Source: Desulfofustis limnaeus
GTDB lineage: Bacteria > Desulfobacterota > Desulfobulbia > Desulfobulbales > Desulfocapsaceae
Assembly (NCBI RefSeq): GCF_023169885.1
Contig: NZ_AP025516.1
Location: 1,674,001 to 1,738,000 of the forward strand
Reading direction: 5' to 3'
DNA: 64,000 nucleotides
The position numbers were made by a program, and so were the translations under genes. This document shows, piece by piece, positions 55,295-63,607 of this stretch (its first letter is position 1; every line of letters begins with the position of its first letter). The notes beneath the pieces are model-generated. The model was given only the letters and a program-made list of their open reading frames with translations. It ran no database searches and had not been told where the DNA came from.

Positions 55295-55711
55295 TTAGCG
55301 GCATTTCATCGCCCCCACCCGTTGGCCTTTGATATCTTTTATTTCGTAATAGCCGTTGCCCAGCGATCGAGCGTTCCAGTTGCTTTTGAACCGTACCTTA
55401 TCGCCGGTCGAAATGCGGATGGTCTGTTTGCTGCCGTAGGGGAGCAAGAAGCCGACTCCGAATGCCGAGATATCGTGCAGGAAAACCTCCGCCTCGAGGC
55501 CGTTGCTCATCACCAGAAGGACTTTGCCACTGATGGGCTCGCGGGATGTGCTCCGACGATTCAGCATACAGTTGACGACGGTCTGACACCGATGACAACG
55601 AAAACTCTTGCGGCGCAGGCTGGGGGCGACCGGGAGTACTCTCTTGGTGCCGCAGTGCGGGCAGCGAAAATGCATGCGACTGTTCACTACCTTAAACTCT
55701 CGGGTCTTCAT
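55295..55711 (-). CDS. PilZ domain protein with N-terminal zinc ribbon
   Basis: A 138-residue protein. Residues 15-50 hold two Cys pairs (CPHC and CHRC) that could bind zinc. Residues 55-135 resemble a PilZ domain: RRSTSREPISGKVLL, the LHDISAFGVGFLLPY segment corresponding to the D/NxSxxG motif, and a closing strand. PilZ domains commonly bind cyclic di-GMP through RxxxR and D/NxSxxG; RRSTSRE supplies the first. A TTG at 55717 is an alternative start. It is divergent from the exported protein gene. Confidence 0.8.
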   Translation of the reverse strand: MKTREFKVVNSRMHFRCPHCGTKRVLPVAPSLRRKSFRCHRCQTVVNCMLNRRSTSREPISGKVLLVMSNGLEAEVFLHDISAFGVGFLLPYGSKQTIRISTGDKVRFKSNWNARSLGNGYYEIKDIKGQRVGAMKCR

Positions 55712-55926
55712 CAACAATCCCGCTTATCGAATTGATATAGCTGGTAAATCAAAAACATGACCGACGTCTGGGAACGGGGTTCGCTCCGTACCTGACTGGC
55801 GCCGTGTGCGAATTTTCTTCGCAATGCTTCGATATATCTTGATAATTGGTAAAAATCAAGTAATCTCACCGGAACCCTGTCGTACCGGGTCAAACCTACA
55901 GATCAACGAACCAAGACGAGGTGAGA

Positions 55927-56646
55927 ATGACTGCGACAAAAGGCACGCACGGGACTCCTGACAATGCACCACTCGGGCTGTCCAACCAACCAGATGCCGC
56001 GGCACACGAATGCACGCAACGACGCAAACTCTTGAAAAAAATGGCCTGGGGAACAGCCGCGCTAGCCGGTTGTTCCCTGATTCCGGAAAAATGGACGTCA
56101 CCGCTGGTCGAGTTCGGCGCTCTGCCGGCCCACGCTGTAACCAGCGCCGTGTCTCGAGTTGAAACCGCGACCCAGGAGCCTCGCCAGGAGCCGCAACCAA
56201 AGGTGAGTGGTACGGGCAGCGGCAATTTCAGCCTGATCTTTGAAATGACCCACCAAGCCTGCGATAGTTGCGGCTTCTGGTTCGACTCAGCGGTCCTGAA
56301 AATTGTCCATAGCCAAGGGACGTTCAGCAAGAGCCAGTCCGGTTCCCTGCTCATCAAGCGAACCTCTGCCCGACAGGGGCGGTTTAGTGCCAATATCAGC
56401 TCCATCCCCAGTTCGGCAAACATCACCAGTGCCATACTTTACATGCGCCTCAACTCTCACGAGGGCATTGCCAACAGCGATTCGCGCAGCGTCGTCGCCG
56501 TCTATGACAATTCTTCCGGTCGAAAGGGCGCTCTGGTTCGGAGAATCACCGCCGCCGGAGACATCAAAGGTCGGGGGTACTCAAAATCCAACCCGGTGGT
56601 GCCGATTGATTTTACCGCCTACGCCATCCAGATTCATGGCTCGTGA
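55927..56646 (+). CDS. Exported protein with RR-type signal and LPAHA motif
   Basis: A 239-residue protein. Its N-terminus has QRRKLLKKMAWGTAALAG, a twin-arginine-like signal, then IPEKWTSPLVEFGALPAHA, a W-T-x-P-hydrophobic-LPAHA motif that I have seen in short exported proteins of several phyla (from memory). The C-terminal 120 residues are Ser/Asn-rich, with QGRFSANISSIPSSANITSA and YDNSSG resembling beta-rich DNRLRE/disaggregatase-type repeats; this is tentative. A CTTGAT...ATCAAG inverted repeat lies at 55838-55860 in the divergent promoter region. A terminator follows. Function unknown. Confidence 0.7.
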   Translation: MTATKGTHGTPDNAPLGLSNQPDAAAHECTQRRKLLKKMAWGTAALAGCSLIPEKWTSPLVEFGALPAHAVTSAVSRVETATQEPRQEPQPKVSGTGSGNFSLIFEMTHQACDSCGFWFDSAVLKIVHSQGTFSKSQSGSLLIKRTSARQGRFSANISSIPSSANITSAILYMRLNSHEGIANSDSRSVVAVYDNSSGRKGALVRRITAAGDIKGRGYSKSNPVVPIDFTAYAIQIHGS

Positions 56647-56705
56647 TCTGCGGCACGCACGAGCGATGACGTCGATTCACTCCTGAATTTACAGCGGTTG
56701 TTCCG

Positions 56706-56747
56706 AAGCCGGCTGGCTCCGTATTTTTCGGTTCCAGCCGGCTTTTT
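56706..56747 (+). terminator. Rho-independent terminator after the exported protein gene
   Basis: Perfect 11-bp arms (AAGCCGGCTGG at 56706-56716 and its complement at 56734-56744) are followed by TTT in a run of five Ts. It isolates the exported protein gene from the ketosynthase cluster. The 263 bp from here to the ketosynthase hold a hairpin at 56922 but no gene. Confidence 0.88.
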
Positions 56748-56921
56748 ACACCGGCGTTACTGTGGTGCGAGCAGATCTCGAAGGGGTGATTTTTCCGCTC
56801 ACCAGCAGGTTATTCTTGAATTTCTCACCCAAGTATCCTAGACAATAGCCGACTGGGCACTATCGAACACGCCCGACTAACTCCCCCCGGATCGTGCTCC
56901 GATCTGACAGGGATGGCACGG

Positions 56922-56950
56922 CCTCAGACGTTTTGCTGGAAAACGTGAGG
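56922..56950 (+). other. Stem-loop in the leader of the ketosynthase gene
   Basis: ACGTTTT and AAAACGT pair around a GCTGG loop, extended by CCTC/GAGG with a 2-nt bulge. It ends 60 bp before the ketosynthase ATG. No T-run follows. It may be a leader structure or an operator. Confidence 0.4.
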
Positions 56951-57010
56951 CTTCCATTCGCTCCGCTGTGTCGGTTACTCCGGTAAATACTGAAAATTCA
57001 CAAGGGTTTC

Positions 57011-58249
57011 ATGTCTGCAGACAAATACAGAATCGTTATAACTGGAATCGGCTTGGTGGCACCGGGAGCTTCAAACAAGGAGGATTTCCGCACTCAAGTC
57101 TTAGCCGGCAGAAGCGGCATTCAAGAGATCGACTTGCGATACTTCGGCAAGGCTGCGGCCGGGCTGTGTTCGTTCGAGGAAACGCGATATCGCAAGAAGA
57201 AGGAAAACAAAAAAGGCACCCGTGCCGGCTGCATCGGCGTTTATTGCGCCCATGAGGCCCTGCTCGACGCGGGCTTGGAAGAGGGTTTTTATCGTCAGGA
57301 TCGAACCGGTGTCTACGTCGGTCTCACCGAGCATGGCAATGTGGAAACGGAGAACGAAATCTACCACCTGAAGGGATACGATTACGATGTCTCCTATTGG
57401 ACCCACCATCACAATCCTCGTACCGTGCTGAACAACCCAGCCGGTGAGATCACCATCAGCCTCGGGATAACCGGACCGCACTATTCCATCGGCGCCGCTT
57501 GTGCCGCCGGTAACGCTTCGTTGATCCAGGGAGTACAGATGCTGCGTCTCGACGAGGTGGATATGGCTCTGGCTGGTGGTATCTCCGAGTCGACCGGCTC
57601 TTTCGGCATTTTTGCCAGCTTCAAGGCCCAGGGAGCGCTCGCCGAGGCAGTATCACCGGAACAGGCGTGCCGGCCTTTTGACAGCAAAAGAAACGGTATT
57701 GTCGTTTCCGAAGGTGGTTGTATCTACGTGCTGGAACGACTGGACCGGGCTTTGCAACGTGGAGCCCGAATATACGGAGAGCTTGTCGGCTACGGCATGA
57801 ACTCCGATGCCAGGGATTTTGTTCTGCCGTTCGACGAGCGCCAGGCTCAATGCATGCAGCTGGCGTTGGCGAAAGCAGGCTTGCAGCCCGACCAGATAGA
57901 TATCGTCTCCACGCACGCCACCGGGACCAAACAAGGAGATGCGGAAGAGTGCCGCGCCATACGCTCAGTGTTTCAGAACGCTCCGAACACCTATGTCAAC
58001 AACACCAAGAGCATTATCGGCCACGCCATGGGCGCCGCCGGTGTACTGGAACTGGCCGCCAACCTGCCCTCTTTCGAAGACAACTTGGTTCACCCGACCA
58101 TCAACCTCACTGAGTTGGATCCGGACTGTGCGTTGACCAATCTGGTGGTCGACCGCCCGGTTGAGCTGCCTCGCATCAGGACGATCCTGAACAACTCTTT
58201 CGGTATGCTGGGCATCAACTCTACCGTGGTCGTGCAAGCCTGGGCCTGA
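57011..58249 (+). CDS. Beta-ketoacyl-ACP synthase (FabF-like)
   Basis: Condensing enzyme of 412 residues. The catalytic triad is Cys164 (GAACAAGN), His302 (STHATGTKQGD) and His338 (SIIGHAMGAAG), spaced as in FabF. FNSFGMLGINS-type end (here NNSFGMLGINS) is present. The insertion KKKENKKG near residue 62 and an unusual YWTHHHNPRTVLNN stretch (about 129-142) differ from housekeeping FabF. It opens a cluster with an ACP, two FAD oxidoreductases, a ketoreductase and a dehydratase, so it probably serves a dedicated acyl line. Confidence 0.92.
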   Translation: MSADKYRIVITGIGLVAPGASNKEDFRTQVLAGRSGIQEIDLRYFGKAAAGLCSFEETRYRKKKENKKGTRAGCIGVYCAHEALLDAGLEEGFYRQDRTGVYVGLTEHGNVETENEIYHLKGYDYDVSYWTHHHNPRTVLNNPAGEITISLGITGPHYSIGAACAAGNASLIQGVQMLRLDEVDMALAGGISESTGSFGIFASFKAQGALAEAVSPEQACRPFDSKRNGIVVSEGGCIYVLERLDRALQRGARIYGELVGYGMNSDARDFVLPFDERQAQCMQLALAKAGLQPDQIDIVSTHATGTKQGDAEECRAIRSVFQNAPNTYVNNTKSIIGHAMGAAGVLELAANLPSFEDNLVHPTINLTELDPDCALTNLVVDRPVELPRIRTILNNSFGMLGINSTVVVQAWA

Positions 58250-58453
58250 TGGTGGGCAGCGCCAGGACATACAATAAGGACTTATCCAGGTAAAGCGTAT
58301 TTTTTCGGAGTTAACGACAAAAGTCCCGGCAAAAAAAAAGATTAAAATGTCTGGGCGAATATGGTAAATAAAAGGTTTTGCGCAAACAGAAACAACCCCG
58401 GGCACCGCGCCCTTTGGTATCAGTAGCAGACTTTCGAGGTATTGGAGATTTTC

Positions 58454-58705
58454 ATGACACGCGCTGAAATAACCGATCTTATTGTTGAAATAATAAAAGA
58501 TATCGACGACGAAGCGGATTTCACCGATCTCGACCCGGATCAACCGCTTCGAGATCAACTGGATCTGGACTCCATGGATTTTCTCGATATCGTTATGGAG
58601 CTGCGCAAGCGCTATAAACTCCAGATCCCCGAGGAAGACTACCCCCAGCTCGCCACACTTAACAGCTGCGCCACCTATCTGGAACCGCTTCTCAAAGACA
58701 TTTGA
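58454..58705 (+). CDS. Acyl carrier protein
   Basis: An 83-residue, strongly acidic carrier protein. The phosphopantetheine attachment site is Ser40 in LDLDSMDFLD, where DSMD replaces the usual DSLD/E of housekeeping AcpP. A GGAG site lies before the ATG; a TTG at 58442 is in frame but unlikely. The 204-bp gap from the ketosynthase is AT-rich in part, so an internal promoter is possible. It precedes the first FAD oxidoreductase by 3 bp and is presumably the carrier for this cluster. Confidence 0.92.
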   Translation: MTRAEITDLIVEIIKDIDDEADFTDLDPDQPLRDQLDLDSMDFLDIVMELRKRYKLQIPEEDYPQLATLNSCATYLEPLLKDI

Positions 58706-58708
58706 TCC

Positions 58709-60094
58709 GTGCACGCACGATTTGTGGTTATCGGCGGCGGGCTGTCCGGTCTTGCCGCCGCCATCCGGTTGGCCAGATTCAACGATAACGTCCTCCTCCT
58801 CGAAAAGCATTCCCGGCTCGGCGGGCTCAATTCCTACTATTATCGAGACAGCCGGCTACTTGAGACCGGCCTGCATGCGATCACCAACTATGCCGCTCCC
58901 GGGATCAGGCAGGCACCGTTCAACAGGTTACTGCGCCAGCTGAAATTATCCCGGCAGGACATTGGCAGCCATGAGCAGGTCGGCTCCGAGATTCGCTTCC
59001 CCGGTTGTCGATTACGTTTTTCAAATGATTTCAGTGAGCTGCTCGAGAGTGTCGAAAACACATTCGGCTCGGCGGTTGACGATTTCAGCCGATTCGTATC
59101 CGTTCTCGATGGCGTCGACCCTTTTTTGCCGACCCCTTTTCAATCGACCCGCTCGATCATGGCTGAGCATCTCCGTGAACCGCTCCTGCGCGAAATGCTG
59201 CTCTGCCCGATGTGCTATTACGGTTCGAGCATTGAAGACGACGTCGACTTCAATCAGTTCGTCATATTGTTTCGGGCCATTTTTCAGGAAGGCCTCTTTC
59301 GCCCGCGGGGATCGATCAAGCAGTTGCTCGATCTCCTGGTCGATCATTTTCACCGTTTCGGTGGGAAAATCAAATCGAAATCGGGCGTTTCCGCTATCCA
59401 CACCAGTGGTGACCGGGTTGTGGAACTTGAGTTGGATGATGGCCAAAACCTCACCTGTGACCAGGTGATCAGCACCATCGGCCACGCGGAAACCCTGCAG
59501 CTACTCGGAGCAATCGAGAAGCCAACCGAGACCCGGCGGTTGGGTTTTCTCGAGTCCATCTTTGTCGTCGACGAGCATGGTGCCGCCCTCCTGCCGGACG
59601 ATATCACCTGTCTCTTCTATAATGACAGCGACCGTTTTCGATTCCGCCGTCCTGCCGACCCGGTGGACTTCAGCAGCGGCGTCGTCTCCCTGCCGAAAAA
59701 TTTTCGCCATCTGGACAACACCACACAGGAAGGGGAAATTCGCAGCACCCACCTGGCCAATTATGAACGGTGGCGCGCGTGCGCCGACCAGCAGGATGCG
59801 TATCGTGCCCTGAAAAAGTGGAGCGCCGCGACATCGCAACAGCGTGTGGCTAAGATGGTTGGAGATTTTGCCGAGCATATCGTTTTTCAGGATTCGTTCA
59901 CCCCGGTCACCATCGAGCGCTTCACCGGAAAAAAGGAAGGAGCGATTTATGGCAGTCCGATAAAGGCCACGGACGGACGTATCGGTTATGCCAATTTGTT
60001 CCTGGCTGGCACCGACCAGGGGTACCTCGGTATCGTCGGCTCTATGCTGAGCGGGGTCACCGTGGTCAACCGCCACCTGCTCATGAAATCGTAA
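58709..60094 (+). CDS. CrtI/RetSat-like FAD oxidoreductase 1
   Basis: A 461-residue flavoprotein starting with GTG. The dinucleotide motif is [17 protein letters not shown], with [15 protein letters not shown] after it, and a C-terminal FAD-binding segment [19 protein letters not shown]. Overall it resembles phytoene desaturases, carotenoid isomerases and retinol saturases, which add or remove hydrogens on conjugated chains. The substrate is not carotenoid by necessity: its position 3 bp after an ACP suggests an acyl-ACP polyene. It is related to, but clearly different from, the next gene. Confidence 0.85.
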   Translation: MHARFVVIGGGLSGLAAAIRLARFNDNVLLLEKHSRLGGLNSYYYRDSRLLETGLHAITNYAAPGIRQAPFNRLLRQLKLSRQDIGSHEQVGSEIRFPGCRLRFSNDFSELLESVENTFGSAVDDFSRFVSVLDGVDPFLPTPFQSTRSIMAEHLREPLLREMLLCPMCYYGSSIEDDVDFNQFVILFRAIFQEGLFRPRGSIKQLLDLLVDHFHRFGGKIKSKSGVSAIHTSGDRVVELELDDGQNLTCDQVISTIGHAETLQLLGAIEKPTETRRLGFLESIFVVDEHGAALLPDDITCLFYNDSDRFRFRRPADPVDFSSGVVSLPKNFRHLDNTTQEGEIRSTHLANYERWRACADQQDAYRALKKWSAATSQQRVAKMVGDFAEHIVFQDSFTPVTIERFTGKKEGAIYGSPIKATDGRIGYANLFLAGTDQGYLGIVGSMLSGVTVVNRHLLMKS

Positions 60095-60119
60095 CTGCAA
60101 ACTACCCCACAAAGCTGAC

Positions 60120-61526
60120 ATGCCACAATCGTTCAACTCCTGTCGCGATCGCTACGACGTCATCGTTATCGGCTCGGGACTGGGCGGGTTGACCACCGCC
60201 AACCGGCTGGCTCGCTGCGGTCATTCGGTTCTTCTGCTCGAGCACCATCGCCAGCTGGGCGGCCTTGCCACCTGGTTTCGGCGCAAGGGCCACATCTTTG
60301 ATGTCTCTTTACACGGTTTTCCCTATGGCATGGTGAAGACCTGTAAAAAATACTGGAACCGGGAGATCATGGCGTCGATTGTCCAGCTCAAGGACATCGT
60401 CTTCGATAATCCGCAGTTCCGCCTGAGAACGACGTTTGACCGAAACGATTTTACCGCGATTTTGCAAAAGACGTTCGGAATCGAGCAGACCTGCATCGAC
60501 GCTTTTTTCCAGCGGGTGGAGAAGATGAACTTCTATGACGATCGGACCATGACCACCAGAGAGCTCTTCGAAGAGTTTTTCCCCGGTCGCTCCGACGTAC
60601 ATCGTCTGCTCATGGAGCCCATCACCTACGCCAACGGCTCGACTCTGGACGACCCGGCGATCACTTACGGTATTGTCTTTTCCAATTTCATGAGTCGCGG
60701 CGTGTTCACCTTTCAAGGGGGAACCGATCACTTGATCGGGCTGATGGCCGCCGAACTGGAAAAAAACGGCGTGACTATCTGTCTGGGCGTCAAGGTCGAA
60801 CGGATACTGACGGAAAAGGGCAAAACCGTCGGTATTGAAGCCGCCGGCAAAACGATTCTGGCGCCCGCGGTCGTTTCCAACAGCGGCATCACCAACACCA
60901 TCTACGATCTGGTCGGAGCGGAACGGTTTCGTGATGAGTTCCGGGAAAAGGCGGATCTGGTGCGGGTCAACAACTCCAGTTGCCAGGTCTACCTGGGGAT
61001 CAAACCGGACACTGAAATCGGGAAGATCGGCGACCTTATTTTCTTCTCCCGCTCACCTCGGTTCGATGCGCAGGAACTGCTTGACTTCAAGACGCAATCC
61101 AAGACCTTCTCGGTCTATTATCCGAAGACCAGGCCGGGCCACGAGCGCCACACCATCGTCGCTTCCATGAACAGCCGCTACGAAGACTGGGTCGACCTGC
61201 CGGAGGATCGGTACGCAGAGGAGAAAGAACTGCTGATCGAGCGCACCATAGACGATCTCCAGCGTTATATCCCCGACGTCCGAGCCAAGCTCGACTGGAA
61301 GGAGGCGGCGACACCACGAACCTTCCACCGTTACACTCTGCACACGAGAGGCACGTCGTTTGGCACCAAATTCGAGGGGCTCGATGTTTCCCGGTCGATT
61401 TTCAAGGAAATCGGCGGGCTTTTTCACGTCGGGTCGGTCGGCATCATCATGTCCGGCTGGCTGGGGGCCATTAACTATGGTGTTATCGTCGCCAATGATG
61501 TAGACAGCTATGTGCGGAGCCAGTAA
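60120..61526 (+). CDS. CrtI/RetSat-like FAD oxidoreductase 2
   Basis: A 468-residue flavoprotein of the same superfamily as its upstream neighbour. The FAD motif is [18 protein letters not shown], followed by [15 protein letters not shown], and the C-terminus has [34 protein letters not shown] is the usual second nucleotide-side helix of CrtI enzymes. Two such enzymes in one cluster could work as successive desaturation, isomerisation or saturation steps, or as a heteromer. The gap from the first is 25 bp and to the ketoreductase 12 bp. Confidence 0.86.
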   Translation: MPQSFNSCRDRYDVIVIGSGLGGLTTANRLARCGHSVLLLEHHRQLGGLATWFRRKGHIFDVSLHGFPYGMVKTCKKYWNREIMASIVQLKDIVFDNPQFRLRTTFDRNDFTAILQKTFGIEQTCIDAFFQRVEKMNFYDDRTMTTRELFEEFFPGRSDVHRLLMEPITYANGSTLDDPAITYGIVFSNFMSRGVFTFQGGTDHLIGLMAAELEKNGVTICLGVKVERILTEKGKTVGIEAAGKTILAPAVVSNSGITNTIYDLVGAERFRDEFREKADLVRVNNSSCQVYLGIKPDTEIGKIGDLIFFSRSPRFDAQELLDFKTQSKTFSVYYPKTRPGHERHTIVASMNSRYEDWVDLPEDRYAEEKELLIERTIDDLQRYIPDVRAKLDWKEAATPRTFHRYTLHTRGTSFGTKFEGLDVSRSIFKEIGGLFHVGSVGIIMSGWLGAINYGVIVANDVDSYVRSQ

Positions 61527-61538
61527 ACGGGAACTACC

Positions 61539-62279
61539 ATGAACGATTTTCACGGCAGAAAAGCAATTGTGACCGGGGCCACCCGTGGTATCGGACGGGC
61601 GGTAAGCCTCGGCCTTCTGGAACGGGGTGCGGCCGTGTTCGGCTTGTACGGCAGTGACGAGCAGGCGGCTCAACGCCTGGCCGAAGAATGTCGGGAGCAC
61701 GCGCCTCGTTTGACCCTGGTTCGCTGCGACGTTGCCGATTATCAGGCGGTGCAGAACTGGTACGAAGGCTTTGAGGCCGAGTATGATACGGTCGACATCC
61801 TCGTCAACAACGCCGGTATTCGCCGTGACCAGTTGACCGCCTTGATGGATCGGGAGAGCTGGCAGCGGGTTCTCGATGTCAATTTGACCGGCACCTTCAC
61901 CATGAGTAAATTTGCCGTACCGCTGATGCTCAAACAGAAGTACGGACGTATCATCAGTGTCACCTCCCCGGCATCGTATCTGGGGTTTCTCGGTCAAGGC
62001 AACTATGCCGCCGCCAAGGCGGGCCAGATCGGCCTGACCCGGACCCTGGCCAAGGAGGTGGCCCGCAAAAAGATCACGGTAAACTGTGTTTCACCCGGCT
62101 TTATCGATACTGATTTTATTGGCGATCTCACCGAGGAACAGCGGACGACCTACCGGAAACTGGTACCCATGAAACGGTTCGGCACCGCCGCCGAAGTTGC
62201 CGACGCCATCTTGTTCCTGGCCTCGGAAAAGGCCTCGTACATCACCGGAACGGTGCTTGAGATAACGGGAGGATTATAA
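61539..62279 (+). CDS. 3-oxoacyl-ACP reductase (FabG-like SDR)
   Basis: Short-chain dehydrogenase of 246 residues, reducing the 3-keto group after condensation. The cofactor motif is VTGATRGIGRAV, NNAG follows, and the catalytic residues are Ser143, Tyr156 and Lys160 (NYAAAK) with Asn115. ITVNCVSPGFIDTDF is typical of FabG. Its place in the cluster, 1 bp before the dehydratase, makes a role in the same acyl line likely; housekeeping FabG is presumably elsewhere. Confidence 0.93.
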   Translation: MNDFHGRKAIVTGATRGIGRAVSLGLLERGAAVFGLYGSDEQAAQRLAEECREHAPRLTLVRCDVADYQAVQNWYEGFEAEYDTVDILVNNAGIRRDQLTALMDRESWQRVLDVNLTGTFTMSKFAVPLMLKQKYGRIISVTSPASYLGFLGQGNYAAAKAGQIGLTRTLAKEVARKKITVNCVSPGFIDTDFIGDLTEEQRTTYRKLVPMKRFGTAAEVADAILFLASEKASYITGTVLEITGGL

Positions 62280-62280
62280 G

Positions 62281-62721
62281 ATGGATAAACGGATCTCATC
62301 ATTGATACCGCACCGTCCGCCGTTTCTCTGGGTCGACAAAATCATTGCGACAACGGTCAATTCGATAACGGCGGAAAAAAGGATCCCAGACGATCTCGAG
62401 GTCTTTTCCGGTCACTACCCGGGCCGGCCGCTCTTGCCTGGAGTCCTGCTCTGCGAGGCCATTTTTCAAACCGGCGCTCTGTTGATAGCAACCATTCTCG
62501 AGAAAAAAAGCGAAGACAACGCCTATCAGCAAAAGATTCCGGTGCTGACCAAGATCACTGGCGCCAAATTCAAACGCCAGGTATTGCCGGGGGACACGGT
62601 GCAGATGACGGTCGACCTCATCGAAACGGTTGCTTCTGTCTGTTTCTGCAAGGGAATTGCCCGGGTTAACGGCAAGGTTGCCCTCAAAACCGAATTTTCC
62701 TGCGCCCTGGTGGCGCCCTGA
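62281..62721 (+). CDS. 3-hydroxyacyl-ACP dehydratase (FabZ-like)
   Basis: Hot-dog fold dehydratase of 146 residues. IPHRPPFLWVDKI starts the domain, the catalytic His45 is in GHYPGRPLLPGV and Glu59 in LLCEAIFQTGA. It removes water to give trans-2-enoyl-ACP. No enoyl reductase follows, so the double bond would be kept or handled by the two FAD enzymes. It is the last gene of the cluster; a new promoter for tolQ follows. Confidence 0.92.
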   Translation: MDKRISSLIPHRPPFLWVDKIIATTVNSITAEKRIPDDLEVFSGHYPGRPLLPGVLLCEAIFQTGALLIATILEKKSEDNAYQQKIPVLTKITGAKFKRQVLPGDTVQMTVDLIETVASVCFCKGIARVNGKVALKTEFSCALVAP

Positions 62722-62779
62722 TTTTCGATCTTGATCCATAACTGCTTGCGATAACGTTTTTTTTCTCTGTAACGAGCTG

Positions 62780-62807
62780 TTGACGTTTTCCCGAAAAAAG
62801 GTAATAC
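62780..62807 (+). promoter_or_regulatory. Putative sigma70 promoter of tolQ
   Basis: TTGACG and TAATAC are separated by 16 bp, 90 bp before the tolQ start, in the 175-bp gap after the dehydratase gene. Confidence 0.6.
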
Positions 62808-62896
62808 TCTGCCCGGTTTGTCCGCGCTTGACGAGGCAAGTTACCTACCCCTGTTCTGCGATTTTCTTTGCTCCCAATCTCAAAGGATGAGAAACT

Positions 62897-63595
62897 GTGC
62901 AACTCTCAATCACCCAGATGATCTTACATGCCGGACCTGTCGGCCAGATGGTCATGGTCCTGCTCCTCTTTTTTTCCATATTCTCATGGACCATCATCTT
63001 CATGAAGGGGCGGTTGTTTCGCAACGTCCGCCTGGACTCGGAAGATTTTCTCGAGGCGTTCTGGTCGTCGAAGACCCTCAGTGAGGCCAGCAAGGCCGCC
63101 GATGAGTTTACCTTCAGTCCCGAGGCTGCCGTCTTCAAGGCCGGATTCAACGAGTTGAAAAAGATCAACTCCATTCGCAACCGGGGTGATGAGGCCGCCA
63201 AAGAGACGCTGGAAATGCAATTGGCGACCATGGATAACCTGAAACGGGCGTTGCGCAAGGCAGAGACGGAGCAGTTGAACCGCCTGGGCCATCTGTTGCC
63301 GTTTCTCGCCACCACCGGCAGTGCCACCCCGTTCATCGGACTTTTCGGCACGGTCTGGGGCATCATGGTCTCGTTTCACGACATCGGCCAGCGCGGCTCC
63401 GCCTCTCTGGCGGTGGTCGCCCCCGGTATCTCCGAAGCGCTGGTGGCCACCGCCGCCGGCCTTGCCGCAGCGATTCCGGCCGTAATTTTTTACAACTTCT
63501 ACGGCAATAAACTGAGTCGGGTGCATGATAGCATGCTGAATTTCTCAACCGATCTGCTCAATCTGGTCGAGCGCGATCTGTTGAGCCGCGTGTGA
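62897..63595 (+). CDS. tolQ: TolQ/ExbB family proton channel protein
   Basis: Inner-membrane motor subunit of 232 residues, starting with GTG after an AGGA site. It has three helices: residues 15-35, then about 137-160 and 170-200. TSGSATPFIGLFGTVWGIM-type sequence (key part TPFIGLFGTVWG) and APGISEALVATAAGLAAAIPA are the family signatures with the conserved polar residues of the proton path. The close tolR gene (12-bp gap) and the missing TonB-system context favour Tol-Pal over ExbB. Confidence 0.92.
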   Translation: MQLSITQMILHAGPVGQMVMVLLLFFSIFSWTIIFMKGRLFRNVRLDSEDFLEAFWSSKTLSEASKAADEFTFSPEAAVFKAGFNELKKINSIRNRGDEAAKETLEMQLATMDNLKRALRKAETEQLNRLGHLLPFLATTGSATPFIGLFGTVWGIMVSFHDIGQRGSASLAVVAPGISEALVATAAGLAAAIPAVIFYNFYGNKLSRVHDSMLNFSTDLLNLVERDLLSRV

Positions 63596-63607
63596 GGGGG
63601 CATCGTC

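Noticed and set aside
58395-58420. GGGC/GCCC hairpin followed by TTT between ketosynthase and ACP
   Set aside because: Only a 4-bp stem and three Ts; too weak for a terminator.
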